Below, piece after piece: positions 57,257-64,000 of a stretch of 64,000 bases of DNA. Position 1 is the first letter of the stretch, and each line of letters starts with the position of its first letter. The stretch comes from JBAZJI01 sp964596325 (GTDB taxonomy: Bacteria; Patescibacteriota; Minisyncoccia; Minisyncoccales; JAGOPM01), in contig CAZQSQ010000002.1 of assembly GCA_964596325.1 (NCBI GenBank), positions 1-64,000 on the forward strand. The letters are read 5' to 3'. The notes below the pieces were generated by a model. It made no database searches. It worked only from the letters and a program-made list of their open reading frames with translations, and was not told the DNA's origin. The translations under genes and the position numbers were made by a program.

Positions 57257-60200
57257 CTATTTGAATTCCTGGCAGCTGCCCGCATACGGACACCATTTGT
57301 CCGTGGCTCTGGTAACTGTAAGGTCTAAATACTTTTCTACTTGTTTCCTACCTTGCAGGCAAGTGATATAGAAACGGACCGGGCTTTCCACTTCCTTCAT
57401 GCCAAAGGGCGCGGAAGCATAAAAGGAGAAATCGAATTGCTGATAATTAACCGACATTTTCTTGGAAATCGGGAAAATAATTTTTTGCGGGTTGACTCCG
57501 ATTACCTCGGCCGCCACGGCCGCTCCTTTGGATTTAGCGCTGCCGGTGATAAATTTCAGACCGCTGGGCAAAATTCCCTCGATAGTCATCTTGCTATCCC
57601 TGTCGCAGCCAAATGCCTTGGCTAATGCGCTCGAACCGTCGTCAGGGTTAAAATAGGGCAGATTTCCGCTGTTTTGGAAATAGCCAAGCCTCTCCATAAT
57701 ACCCTTGCCCACCGCTTTAGCCACTGCTTTGTCTTTGATGTCGCGGGCATCCTCGCTCCATTTGGGAGTTTCTTCAAAAATATCAAATTTACGCTCTCGG
57801 CTCGGATCGGTTTCGTAAATATACCAAGCCGCATACATATCGATCTTATTCTTCTGGGCGGCTCGGGCTTCCCGAATTGCGGCTGAAACGCACTGGTCGG
57901 ACATAAAATTAGCCGTAGTCAGCGAACCGTGGCAAACAGCCTTAGCCACGCTATTACGTGTTTCACTGTCCGTATAACCGCCATCTTCGGTAGGCAAGCC
58001 TTCGGAAAGAATAAGCATGACTTTTACATCACCGGCGCGGCCGGCAGTTATCAAGGCTTGGTGGGCCATATTGATTGCCTTGGCCAAATTGGTTGTCCCG
58101 CCGTAAGAAAGCGAATCCACGGCCGAATTCCAAGTATTAATATTCTGGGTAAAAGCCAAAGGAATGCCGTTATTAGTCATCTTCAACTTGGCTGTACCGT
58201 GGCTGGCTTCGATGATACCGATATTATCCTTACCGCTCTCCGTATTTATTTGGCCATACAACCCCTTAATAACCTGACGATATTGCTCCAAGAATTTTGC
58301 ACGGTCCGGGGCATTGGCCGGGACATTCATAGATTCGGAAAGATCGGCCACAATCATCACATAGCGGGAAATGTCAAAATCTTCAGCTTTTAAGTTGCTG
58401 CCGCGGGTTAGCTCACCGCTGAATTGATAGCAGCCGCAATATTCTTCCAAGGGCAAAAGGATTGTCTGGTTTTCCGATATCTTGTCGAGCTGGCCACCTT
58501 GGGAGGTCGCCATATATTCCAAAGTAATATCGAATTTTTTATCCTTATCCAAATCCATGCTGGCCTTATCCAAAGAAAATTTGATATTAAACGGCTGCGT
58601 TTCGCCGAATTTCATTTCTCTGTTAAAGGCAACCGCGTAACTGACTGTCCCGTCAGGCGACTCGCTGGCCTTGCGCGCTCCGGCTACCGTTACTTTTTTA
58701 GGCGCTCTCACAACCACGCTCAGAGAACTGCAACCCTCGTTGAATTTGCACATGATAGCACCCTTAAAATACGTATAAGCAAATTTTCCTTGCGTGCCGC
58801 ATTCCGTGCAAAAATCCGCTTTAACTTCCACGCGGGGCGGAGGCGGGCGGCGACAAAGAGCAAACTCTTGCGGGCTAGGCAGGCTCTGCGCTGCTGGCTC
58901 GGCCACGGAAGAAGCCGTAACTACGTCTTTCCCGGCAAAAACTGAAGCCTTGATATTGAATAATGCCGCGTTATTTTTCAACGAAGATCCCGTAATCAGC
59001 TTCTCAAGATTTTCATGGTCCACCTGCCACTTGAGGTTGACATATTCGGTTTCACCGGCGGCAAGCAAGGGTATGGAAAAGCGTAAATTGCCCGGCTTAA
59101 TCTCAGAAAATTCCACTTTATCTAAGGCGCTTTCAAAACCGGCATAGCGGACCAAATATTTTGGCGAGTAGGCCACATTTACACTGACGTTTTGGCAATT
59201 CAGCTGGCCTTCGCATTTAAGGGCGATACTGCTTGTGCCGATATAATTTACCGAACCGGGATTATAGCAATCAAATTCCGTTTTAACGCTGGAGACTATA
59301 TTTATCTTGGGCAATTCGCCCTTGGGCGGCTCCTTGCACTCTTCGGGAATGGGCATGGCAAAAGTGATATTTTCTATCTTGCCATACTGGCGGGTGTAGC
59401 CATTGGTATAATTTAGTTGCGCCTTAGCCAAACCGGATTGCGGCAAGCTGCCCGAGTAGTTGAGGCTGACATCAAACTCAATGGTTTTGGATTCTCCGGG
59501 CACCATATCACCCAAAGAAAAGCGCACCCCGTTCATGCCGTCAAAAGAATTGTCGTAAACCGCCCCTCCGCCTTGCAGGCTGCTTGAATATTTGAAAGTT
59601 TTGGCAATATAAGAGGCGTAAACCGGAAACTTATCGGAAAGATAAATGTCTTGGCATTTGAATTGCGGATAATTGCCTATGCAGGTTACCTTGAAAGTTA
59701 AATGAGCGACACACTTGTTTAACGCAATATTGCGCTCGATGGCAATGTCTAAACCGCCCTCCTTTTTATCCTCGGGTTTTACGCACATGGAGGCCTTATT
59801 CATTCCCAAATCCAATTCCCGCTTATAGCCGCTGGAATCGACGAAACGATAAAGACTCTTGGGAAAATCCACAAGATTGCCCGGATTGCTCACCTTATAA
59901 TCCTTGTCGAAAATCACTTGAAAATTCATGATTTCCCCCATAGTCATATTCCCCGTATTCCATTTAACGACGGAATTATTCTGCTCCATACCCAAAAGCT
60001 TGGCCTTACTTGGATAATTAACCGTGCTGAATTTATAATTGCCCTTGGCGCGCAATTCCAAAGAAGAATTGTCGCAGACCGGCGGCGGAGAAGTTTTTGA
60101 CTTGGTGATAATTTTGTCAAAAATGGAATTAAGATCGGAAAGCGTCTCAGACTCAAAATAATAATCATCGCCCTTGGCCATATCGCGCAACAGTTGCCTG

Positions 60201-61300
60201 GCATTCTTAGCTGCCTCTTCGGGCACATTAACGGTCAAAAACCCGGCTTCGGTTTTTATCCGCAAAGTTTGACCTTCGCTTGACTCGAGCTCTTGCAAGG
60301 CGTAACCCACGACATTGAGCTGAATATCATTTTTGGCCACAGCCGTCTTTGCCCGATCGCGAGAATCGACAACGCATTTATTATTGCCTGAAGGCGGGTT
60401 AGTTTTGGGAGAAGGATAAGATTCGTCGCACTCGCCATTGGTGGAATTGTTAGGCACGCCATCGGAAAGGAGAATCAAAACTTTTTTACTCCCCGATTTG
60501 GGATTGGCGGCAAAAAGATCCATGGCCTTTTTTAAGCCGTCGGCAATATTGGTCGTGCGCTCTCCCGCTACTAAAGAAGAAATTGCGCCGCGGCTTTTAG
60601 GGAATTTGGCCGAAGCATCAAAGCCACCCGAAACTATTTTCCCGGCATTGCCAAAAGTGACAATACCCACCCGATCGAATTTTGAATCAAATTTATCCAT
60701 GGCCGCCAGCAAATGCTGCTTGGCATAATCAATGCGGCGTTTGCCATTGGCCAAAGGTTGGCCCATGGTCCCGGAAATGTCCACCAGAAAAACCACATCG
60801 ATATTATTACGGACTATCTTTGTGGTGTTGGGGCTGCCGCAAACTATGCCAAAGCAAACCGCCGAACGCCCCGAAACATCTTCGTATTCTTTTTCGCCAG
60901 TATCTTCATTGGGTAAAACCTCCCCACCCTCGGGGCGCGAAACTTCAAGGGCAGGAGACTGGTCCTGAGCTAAATCAGAGCTGAGCGCTTCTGGTATCTG
61001 GCCAGCCTCAGTTGTCGGGGCGCAGGCCGCGCGCACATCGTCACCGTATTGCAAAAAAGTATTGGCGACAAATTCGCCAAGCGCACTGCCCGAGGGCACG
61101 TGCAAGGGCCCGACTTTGGTAGATTGCCCTTTGCTTAAAATATCCAATAAAATATCCTGCCCGTCGCGAAAAATGCTCTGGGTGGAAAAATATGTCCCCT
61201 CTTCATTGGTCTGATAAAAAATCTTTGGGCAGTCCTGCGCTAGGGCAAGCGGCGCAATACAGAATAATGCAAATGCGGCGGCAATAATTTCTTTTTTCAT
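57257..61300 (-). CDS. Large exported protein with two von Willebrand A domains
   Basis: 1347 residues, the largest gene here. It has a signal peptide (MKKEIIAAAFALFCIAPLALAQ), then a first VWA domain with the metal site DISGT (about residue 174, Thr at the last position), several beta-sandwich repeats of the DUF11 kind with many paired cysteines, and a second VWA domain with DLSES (about residue 986). No C-terminal membrane helix or sorting signal, so it may be secreted or held by partners. VWA domains bind proteins, so adhesion or host contact is plausible. 1 base separates it from the nuclease gene. Confidence 0.8.
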   Translation of the reverse strand: MKKEIIAAAFALFCIAPLALAQDCPKIFYQTNEEGTYFSTQSIFRDGQDILLDILSKGQSTKVGPLHVPSGSALGEFVANTFLQYGDDVRAACAPTTEAGQIPEALSSDLAQDQSPALEVSRPEGGEVLPNEDTGEKEYEDVSGRSAVCFGIVCGSPNTTKIVRNNIDVVFLVDISGTMGQPLANGKRRIDYAKQHLLAAMDKFDSKFDRVGIVTFGNAGKIVSGGFDASAKFPKSRGAISSLVAGERTTNIADGLKKAMDLFAANPKSGSKKVLILLSDGVPNNSTNGECDESYPSPKTNPPSGNNKCVVDSRDRAKTAVAKNDIQLNVVGYALQELESSEGQTLRIKTEAGFLTVNVPEEAAKNARQLLRDMAKGDDYYFESETLSDLNSIFDKIITKSKTSPPPVCDNSSLELRAKGNYKFSTVNYPSKAKLLGMEQNNSVVKWNTGNMTMGEIMNFQVIFDKDYKVSNPGNLVDFPKSLYRFVDSSGYKRELDLGMNKASMCVKPEDKKEGGLDIAIERNIALNKCVAHLTFKVTCIGNYPQFKCQDIYLSDKFPVYASYIAKTFKYSSSLQGGGAVYDNSFDGMNGVRFSLGDMVPGESKTIEFDVSLNYSGSLPQSGLAKAQLNYTNGYTRQYGKIENITFAMPIPEECKEPPKGELPKINIVSSVKTEFDCYNPGSVNYIGTSSIALKCEGQLNCQNVSVNVAYSPKYLVRYAGFESALDKVEFSEIKPGNLRFSIPLLAAGETEYVNLKWQVDHENLEKLITGSSLKNNAALFNIKASVFAGKDVVTASSVAEPAAQSLPSPQEFALCRRPPPPRVEVKADFCTECGTQGKFAYTYFKGAIMCKFNEGCSSLSVVVRAPKKVTVAGARKASESPDGTVSYAVAFNREMKFGETQPFNIKFSLDKASMDLDKDKKFDITLEYMATSQGGQLDKISENQTILLPLEEYCGCYQFSGELTRGSNLKAEDFDISRYVMIVADLSESMNVPANAPDRAKFLEQYRQVIKGLYGQINTESGKDNIGIIEASHGTAKLKMTNNGIPLAFTQNINTWNSAVDSLSYGGTTNLAKAINMAHQALITAGRAGDVKVMLILSEGLPTEDGGYTDSETRNSVAKAVCHGSLTTANFMSDQCVSAAIREARAAQKNKIDMYAAWYIYETDPSRERKFDIFEETPKWSEDARDIKDKAVAKAVGKGIMERLGYFQNSGNLPYFNPDDGSSALAKAFGCDRDSKMTIEGILPSGLKFITGSAKSKGAAVAAEVIGVNPQKIIFPISKKMSVNYQQFDFSFYASAPFGMKEVESPVRFYITCLQGRKQVEKYLDLTVTRATDKWCPYAGSCQEFK

Positions 61301-61302
61301 AT

Positions 61303-62082
61303 TTAATTATGTAGATTTTTTGGATAATTTTTTATCTGCCCTAAAAACTTTCGATTGGCCCATTCCCAAAGATCCTTGGCGGAAAGGAAGGCCCGATACG
61401 ACTCATCCATCCCTTTCATTTTTTTGAACTCAATTTCTCCCATGGGCGCATTAAAATCGTGTTGGCAAAAATATTTCCCACCCGTAATCTTGATGTGCCC
61501 TTCTTTATCGCGGCGCTTGGCGCCGCAAATATCACAAACTTCATATTTGTCGAGGCGCAATATCCAGCTGGCAGTCGCTTTTTGGTCTTTGGCAGCAGCT
61601 TTATTATGAGCATGGGCGTAGGCCGCAGTTTGCAAGCCGTATTCCTCCCAAATCCCGCTGCCTGTTTTTATATCGACTATTCCGACCTCCCCGTCTATCC
61701 GGGCCAAAATATCGGCCGTCCCGCAATAGAAATGCTCCTGATTGTCGATAATCTTTTTTTCTACCGCGATTACTTCAATGTCATGCTTGGCGCGCCATTT
61801 GACCAATTCTTGCATTATGGGTTTAAGCTTCGGGTCGAACCCGTCTTTGCCCTGCAAAAAATTTTCGGCGGCATCATGCACCTTTATTCCGTTTTCCGCG
61901 GCCAAACGCATAGCCTCTTGGGCTGCGGTAAAATTTTTCTGCTGCGCATAATAACGCAAAAGCCCGGGCTTGGCGACAATCTGCAAAATCGAGGTAACCC
62001 GCGGCAACCAAAAATCCTCAACCTCGTAACCGTGCTTGGCACGGAATTCCTTAAGCATTTTTCCTTCTTCCTTGTTAGTCAT
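61303..62082 (-). CDS. RecB/Cas4-like PD-(D/E)xK nuclease
   Basis: A 259-residue protein with the RecB-family nuclease core: GTADILARIDG (metal Asp), VDIKTGSG (D-x-K), and the QxxxY motif in QTAAYAHAH. An insertion with CDICGAKR and CQHDF could bind zinc. It is shorter than AddB/RecB, has no helicase part, and no cas genes are near, so it resembles stand-alone exonucleases used in repair or replication. The start at 62082 has a weak AAGGA upstream; ATG at 62058 is also possible. Between the surface protein gene and the protease gene. Confidence 0.75.
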   Translation of the reverse strand: MTNKEEGKMLKEFRAKHGYEVEDFWLPRVTSILQIVAKPGLLRYYAQQKNFTAAQEAMRLAAENGIKVHDAAENFLQGKDGFDPKLKPIMQELVKWRAKHDIEVIAVEKKIIDNQEHFYCGTADILARIDGEVGIVDIKTGSGIWEEYGLQTAAYAHAHNKAAAKDQKATASWILRLDKYEVCDICGAKRRDKEGHIKITGGKYFCQHDFNAPMGEIEFKKMKGMDESYRAFLSAKDLWEWANRKFLGQIKNYPKNLHN

Positions 62083-62092
62083 CTTTCCTTTT

Positions 62093-64000
62093 TCATCTGA
62101 CCGGCGGTCTTATGCCGATAAATTCATCCGGAGCATAAAGCGTTATATTGCAATTATCAAAGCGTAATTTGCCATAACCGTTATCGCCCCAAGTAGTTCC
62201 CCAACTGTTTTTAATTATCCAATACCTGTCTTTTTTGTTGTAACCGACAACAATGACTCCATGGTTTACTGATGAGCTAGAATCCTTCTCGCACTCGAAA
62301 ACCCCGTCATCGCCAATCCTAAAGGCGGCCAAAATTTTTCCAACAAAAGGCCCGCGCTGATCCAAAACTTTCATCATATACTCGGTTGTAGCCGTAGAAG
62401 GGCCCAAGTCCGGGCTAACAAACTGCGGGGTGGCTTTTGTGCCCCGAGTCTGCCAATCGGCGCATTGCGCTTTGGCAATCGCTTCCCCAAAAGGATATTT
62501 TTCTCCGGGCATGCAAGCCTCGTCAACAATACCATTGCCCATCAGAGCCCACTCCTTGGTGGTCTGATAGGGCGCGATACTGAGGCCATTAGGCAAAGGA
62601 AATTTATCCGCTGAATAAAGCCAAATTTCCGAAAGGTCCAAATTTTTGCCAGCATCCCTTTGCTCAATTTTATAGCGCGATTCGATGGTCCCGCAATACG
62701 CATAGGCCCAACAGTTGCCGATGCCATCCTGATCTTTAACTGAAGTCAACCAATTTTTCCCGTCTTTATTGCGCCAGTCGACATCGTCTTTATTGGCACT
62801 GGAACGGAAATTTATTGTCGCAACCACTCCACTTTCATCTTGGCCGTCAAACTTCCCGTCAAAGTTCCTATCCAAGCACCAATAATGGGTTTGGGCCTGC
62901 TCCGTTCTGGCAAACTCATAGGAAACTTGGCAAAAAGCACTGCTACCCAAATCACAGTTGCCCAACTCCGGACCGCTGCAAGAATCTTTTTTGACAGAAA
63001 TTTTCATTTTCCGGCAATCATCAAATATTTCTATTATCCCATCTTTGCCAATTGCCGAGAGCGCCCAATGCAAACGAATATTCCCTGCGCTGGGCAAATA
63101 ATCATAGTAAAGCGCCTTTTTATCATTTTCTGATTTATAAGGCTGCGTGCTATCGCTGCTCCAAAACAAAGTTTTTACCGGCGCGGTGCAATTATTAACC
63201 GGGAGCAATAATTTGCTGGCATCAAAAACATAAGATTTCTCATCGCAGAAAATTTGGCGCATTTCATCTTTGACGCAAGCGCGATAACCGTATTTCAGAT
63301 CAGCCGGCTGGGCTTTGAGCTTGGCAATATTGATATCAAACCAGAATTTTTCAGCCTTCGAGCGATAATCCAATGGCAAAGCTATACTGTCATCCCAAAC
63401 ATATTCTACCCCGCCCGCTTCCCCGGCCGCAGCTGACCAAATGGCAAAGCCGCCATAAACTTCCGGATATTCGTCCAAATTATTAACTTGGCCAGTCAGA
63501 ATGATCGCCTTGGACCCGTCAAAATGCACGGCAGTTTTAGCCTCAGCGCTAAGCGTTTCCACTATGGGCGTAATCTTGGTTGTCAGCCCAAGCCAATCAT
63601 TGGCACAATAATACTTCTCATCCTCCCAATATTGCTTGGCGCAAAGCCTCAACTTAAATTTCCCCTCCCGATTATTAGTTTTAATATTGGCAAAGCCCAA
63701 CCAAACTTTTATATCCCCGGTGCCGGCTGTATTTTTGAGAATGCTGTCATTTTCGAAAGCCACAGCTTTATCGGCTGGATTAGCCGTGTTGTAATATTCA
63801 TAGCCCAAATAAAGCCGATTAAAATCCCGCCAATTATCCACAACTCCATCGATCTTATATCCGGGATAACCGCCACCCTGATACTTCAAGGCGACATTGC
63901 GGACTATCGGGACTTTTATATCGGAAATCGCAAAACAATAATCTTCCTTGGCGCAAACCAAATATGTGTCAGGCGTTCCCTCAAATAAAGGCGTGATGCA
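62093..64000 (-). CDS. Papain-like (C1A) cysteine protease, 5' end beyond the window
   Basis: Partial: the frame is open to the right edge. The visible part, more than 620 residues, starts with repeated beta modules that share a Cys-x-Lys ... Cys pattern (CAKEDYC, CAKQYWEDEKYYC, CVKDEMRQIFC), then a calcium-loop-like DRNFDGKFDGQDE, and ends in the protease: DQDGIGNCWAYA (Cys codon 62711-62713), VNHGVIVVGY (His) and IIKNSWGTTWGDNGYG (Asn). It is probably exported and adhesive as well as proteolytic, and the first visible gene of the right-hand array. Confidence 0.83.
   Translation of the reverse strand, partial: CITPLFEGTPDTYLVCAKEDYCFAISDIKVPIVRNVALKYQGGGYPGYKIDGVVDNWRDFNRLYLGYEYYNTANPADKAVAFENDSILKNTAGTGDIKVWLGFANIKTNNREGKFKLRLCAKQYWEDEKYYCANDWLGLTTKITPIVETLSAEAKTAVHFDGSKAIILTGQVNNLDEYPEVYGGFAIWSAAAGEAGGVEYVWDDSIALPLDYRSKAEKFWFDINIAKLKAQPADLKYGYRACVKDEMRQIFCDEKSYVFDASKLLLPVNNCTAPVKTLFWSSDSTQPYKSENDKKALYYDYLPSAGNIRLHWALSAIGKDGIIEIFDDCRKMKISVKKDSCSGPELGNCDLGSSAFCQVSYEFARTEQAQTHYWCLDRNFDGKFDGQDESGVVATINFRSSANKDDVDWRNKDGKNWLTSVKDQDGIGNCWAYAYCGTIESRYKIEQRDAGKNLDLSEIWLYSADKFPLPNGLSIAPYQTTKEWALMGNGIVDEACMPGEKYPFGEAIAKAQCADWQTRGTKATPQFVSPDLGPSTATTEYMMKVLDQRGPFVGKILAAFRIGDDGVFECEKDSSSSVNHGVIVVGYNKKDRYWIIKNSWGTTWGDNGYGKLRFDNCNITLYAPDEFIGIRPPVR

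Noticed and set aside
61303..62082. Cas4 of a CRISPR system
   Set aside because: No repeats, cas1 or cas2 in the window, and the cysteine spacing does not fit Cas4 well.
1..64000. UGA recoded as glycine or tryptophan (as in some CPR lineages)
   Set aside because: TGA ends several clear genes at the expected C-terminus, and no core gene has an internal TGA.

Overview
The window reads as part of a streamlined bacterial chromosome of the Candidate Phyla Radiation (Patescibacteria, Parcubacteria-like). This is inferred from several features. Genes are packed in long runs with 4-base ATGA overlaps. Almost no housekeeping gene has a Shine-Dalgarno (SD) site. The tRNA gene has no encoded CCA. Many enzymes are short or archaeal in type (AspRS, ADP-forming acetyl-CoA synthetase, a CarS-like lipid enzyme, an endonuclease-Q-like protein). 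TGA is used as a normal stop, so the standard bacterial code applies.

Layout. Bases 1-5200 hold a gene remnant at the left edge (perhaps greA), an orphan gene, lysS, and then a cluster of small orphan genes (2737-5132) that looks like a tandem duplication of a two-gene module with near-identical control regions and diverged proteins. Bases 5141-12214 carry serS, a hydrolase and a cell-wall group (membrane-tethered Mur ligase, DegT-type aminotransferase, FemAB-type transferase, FtsQ-like protein). A membrane glycosyltransferase lies on the opposite strand. Bases 14039-18470 are the heat-shock operon hrcA-grpE-dnaK-dnaJ behind a CIRCE operator. After tRNA-Lys come a C-terminal processing protease, rplI, rpmA (opposite strand), uppS and two orphan membrane proteins.

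At about 23.0 kb the dominant coding strand flips from + to -. Beside the flip sit a Xer-type recombinase gene and a 32-base dif-like site (13-base arms around a 6-base centre). Together these suggest the replication terminus. To the right, on the - strand, runs a long cluster: valS-trpS-aspS-mraY-murL-murD-ftsW-murG-gltX. It makes peptidoglycan precursors and appears to use the MurD2/MurL route to D-glutamate. Then come metK behind a SAM-I riboswitch, obg (+), surface or orphan proteins, a ferredoxin, a PfkB kinase, PEP synthase, two paralogous thioredoxin-fold proteins, ADP-forming acetyl-CoA synthetase and GAPDH. The last run (64000 down to 50381) is one tight array: papain-like protease, RecB-like nuclease, large von Willebrand protein, endonuclease-Q-like protein, CarS-like enzyme, ftsZ, galU, eno, gpmI.

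Together the genes describe a fermentative cell with lower glycolysis, ATP from acetyl-CoA, a peptidoglycan wall and FtsZ-based division, plus secreted or surface proteins. The orphan genes stand apart: nearly all have strong SD sites and most have near-consensus promoters, unlike the core genes.
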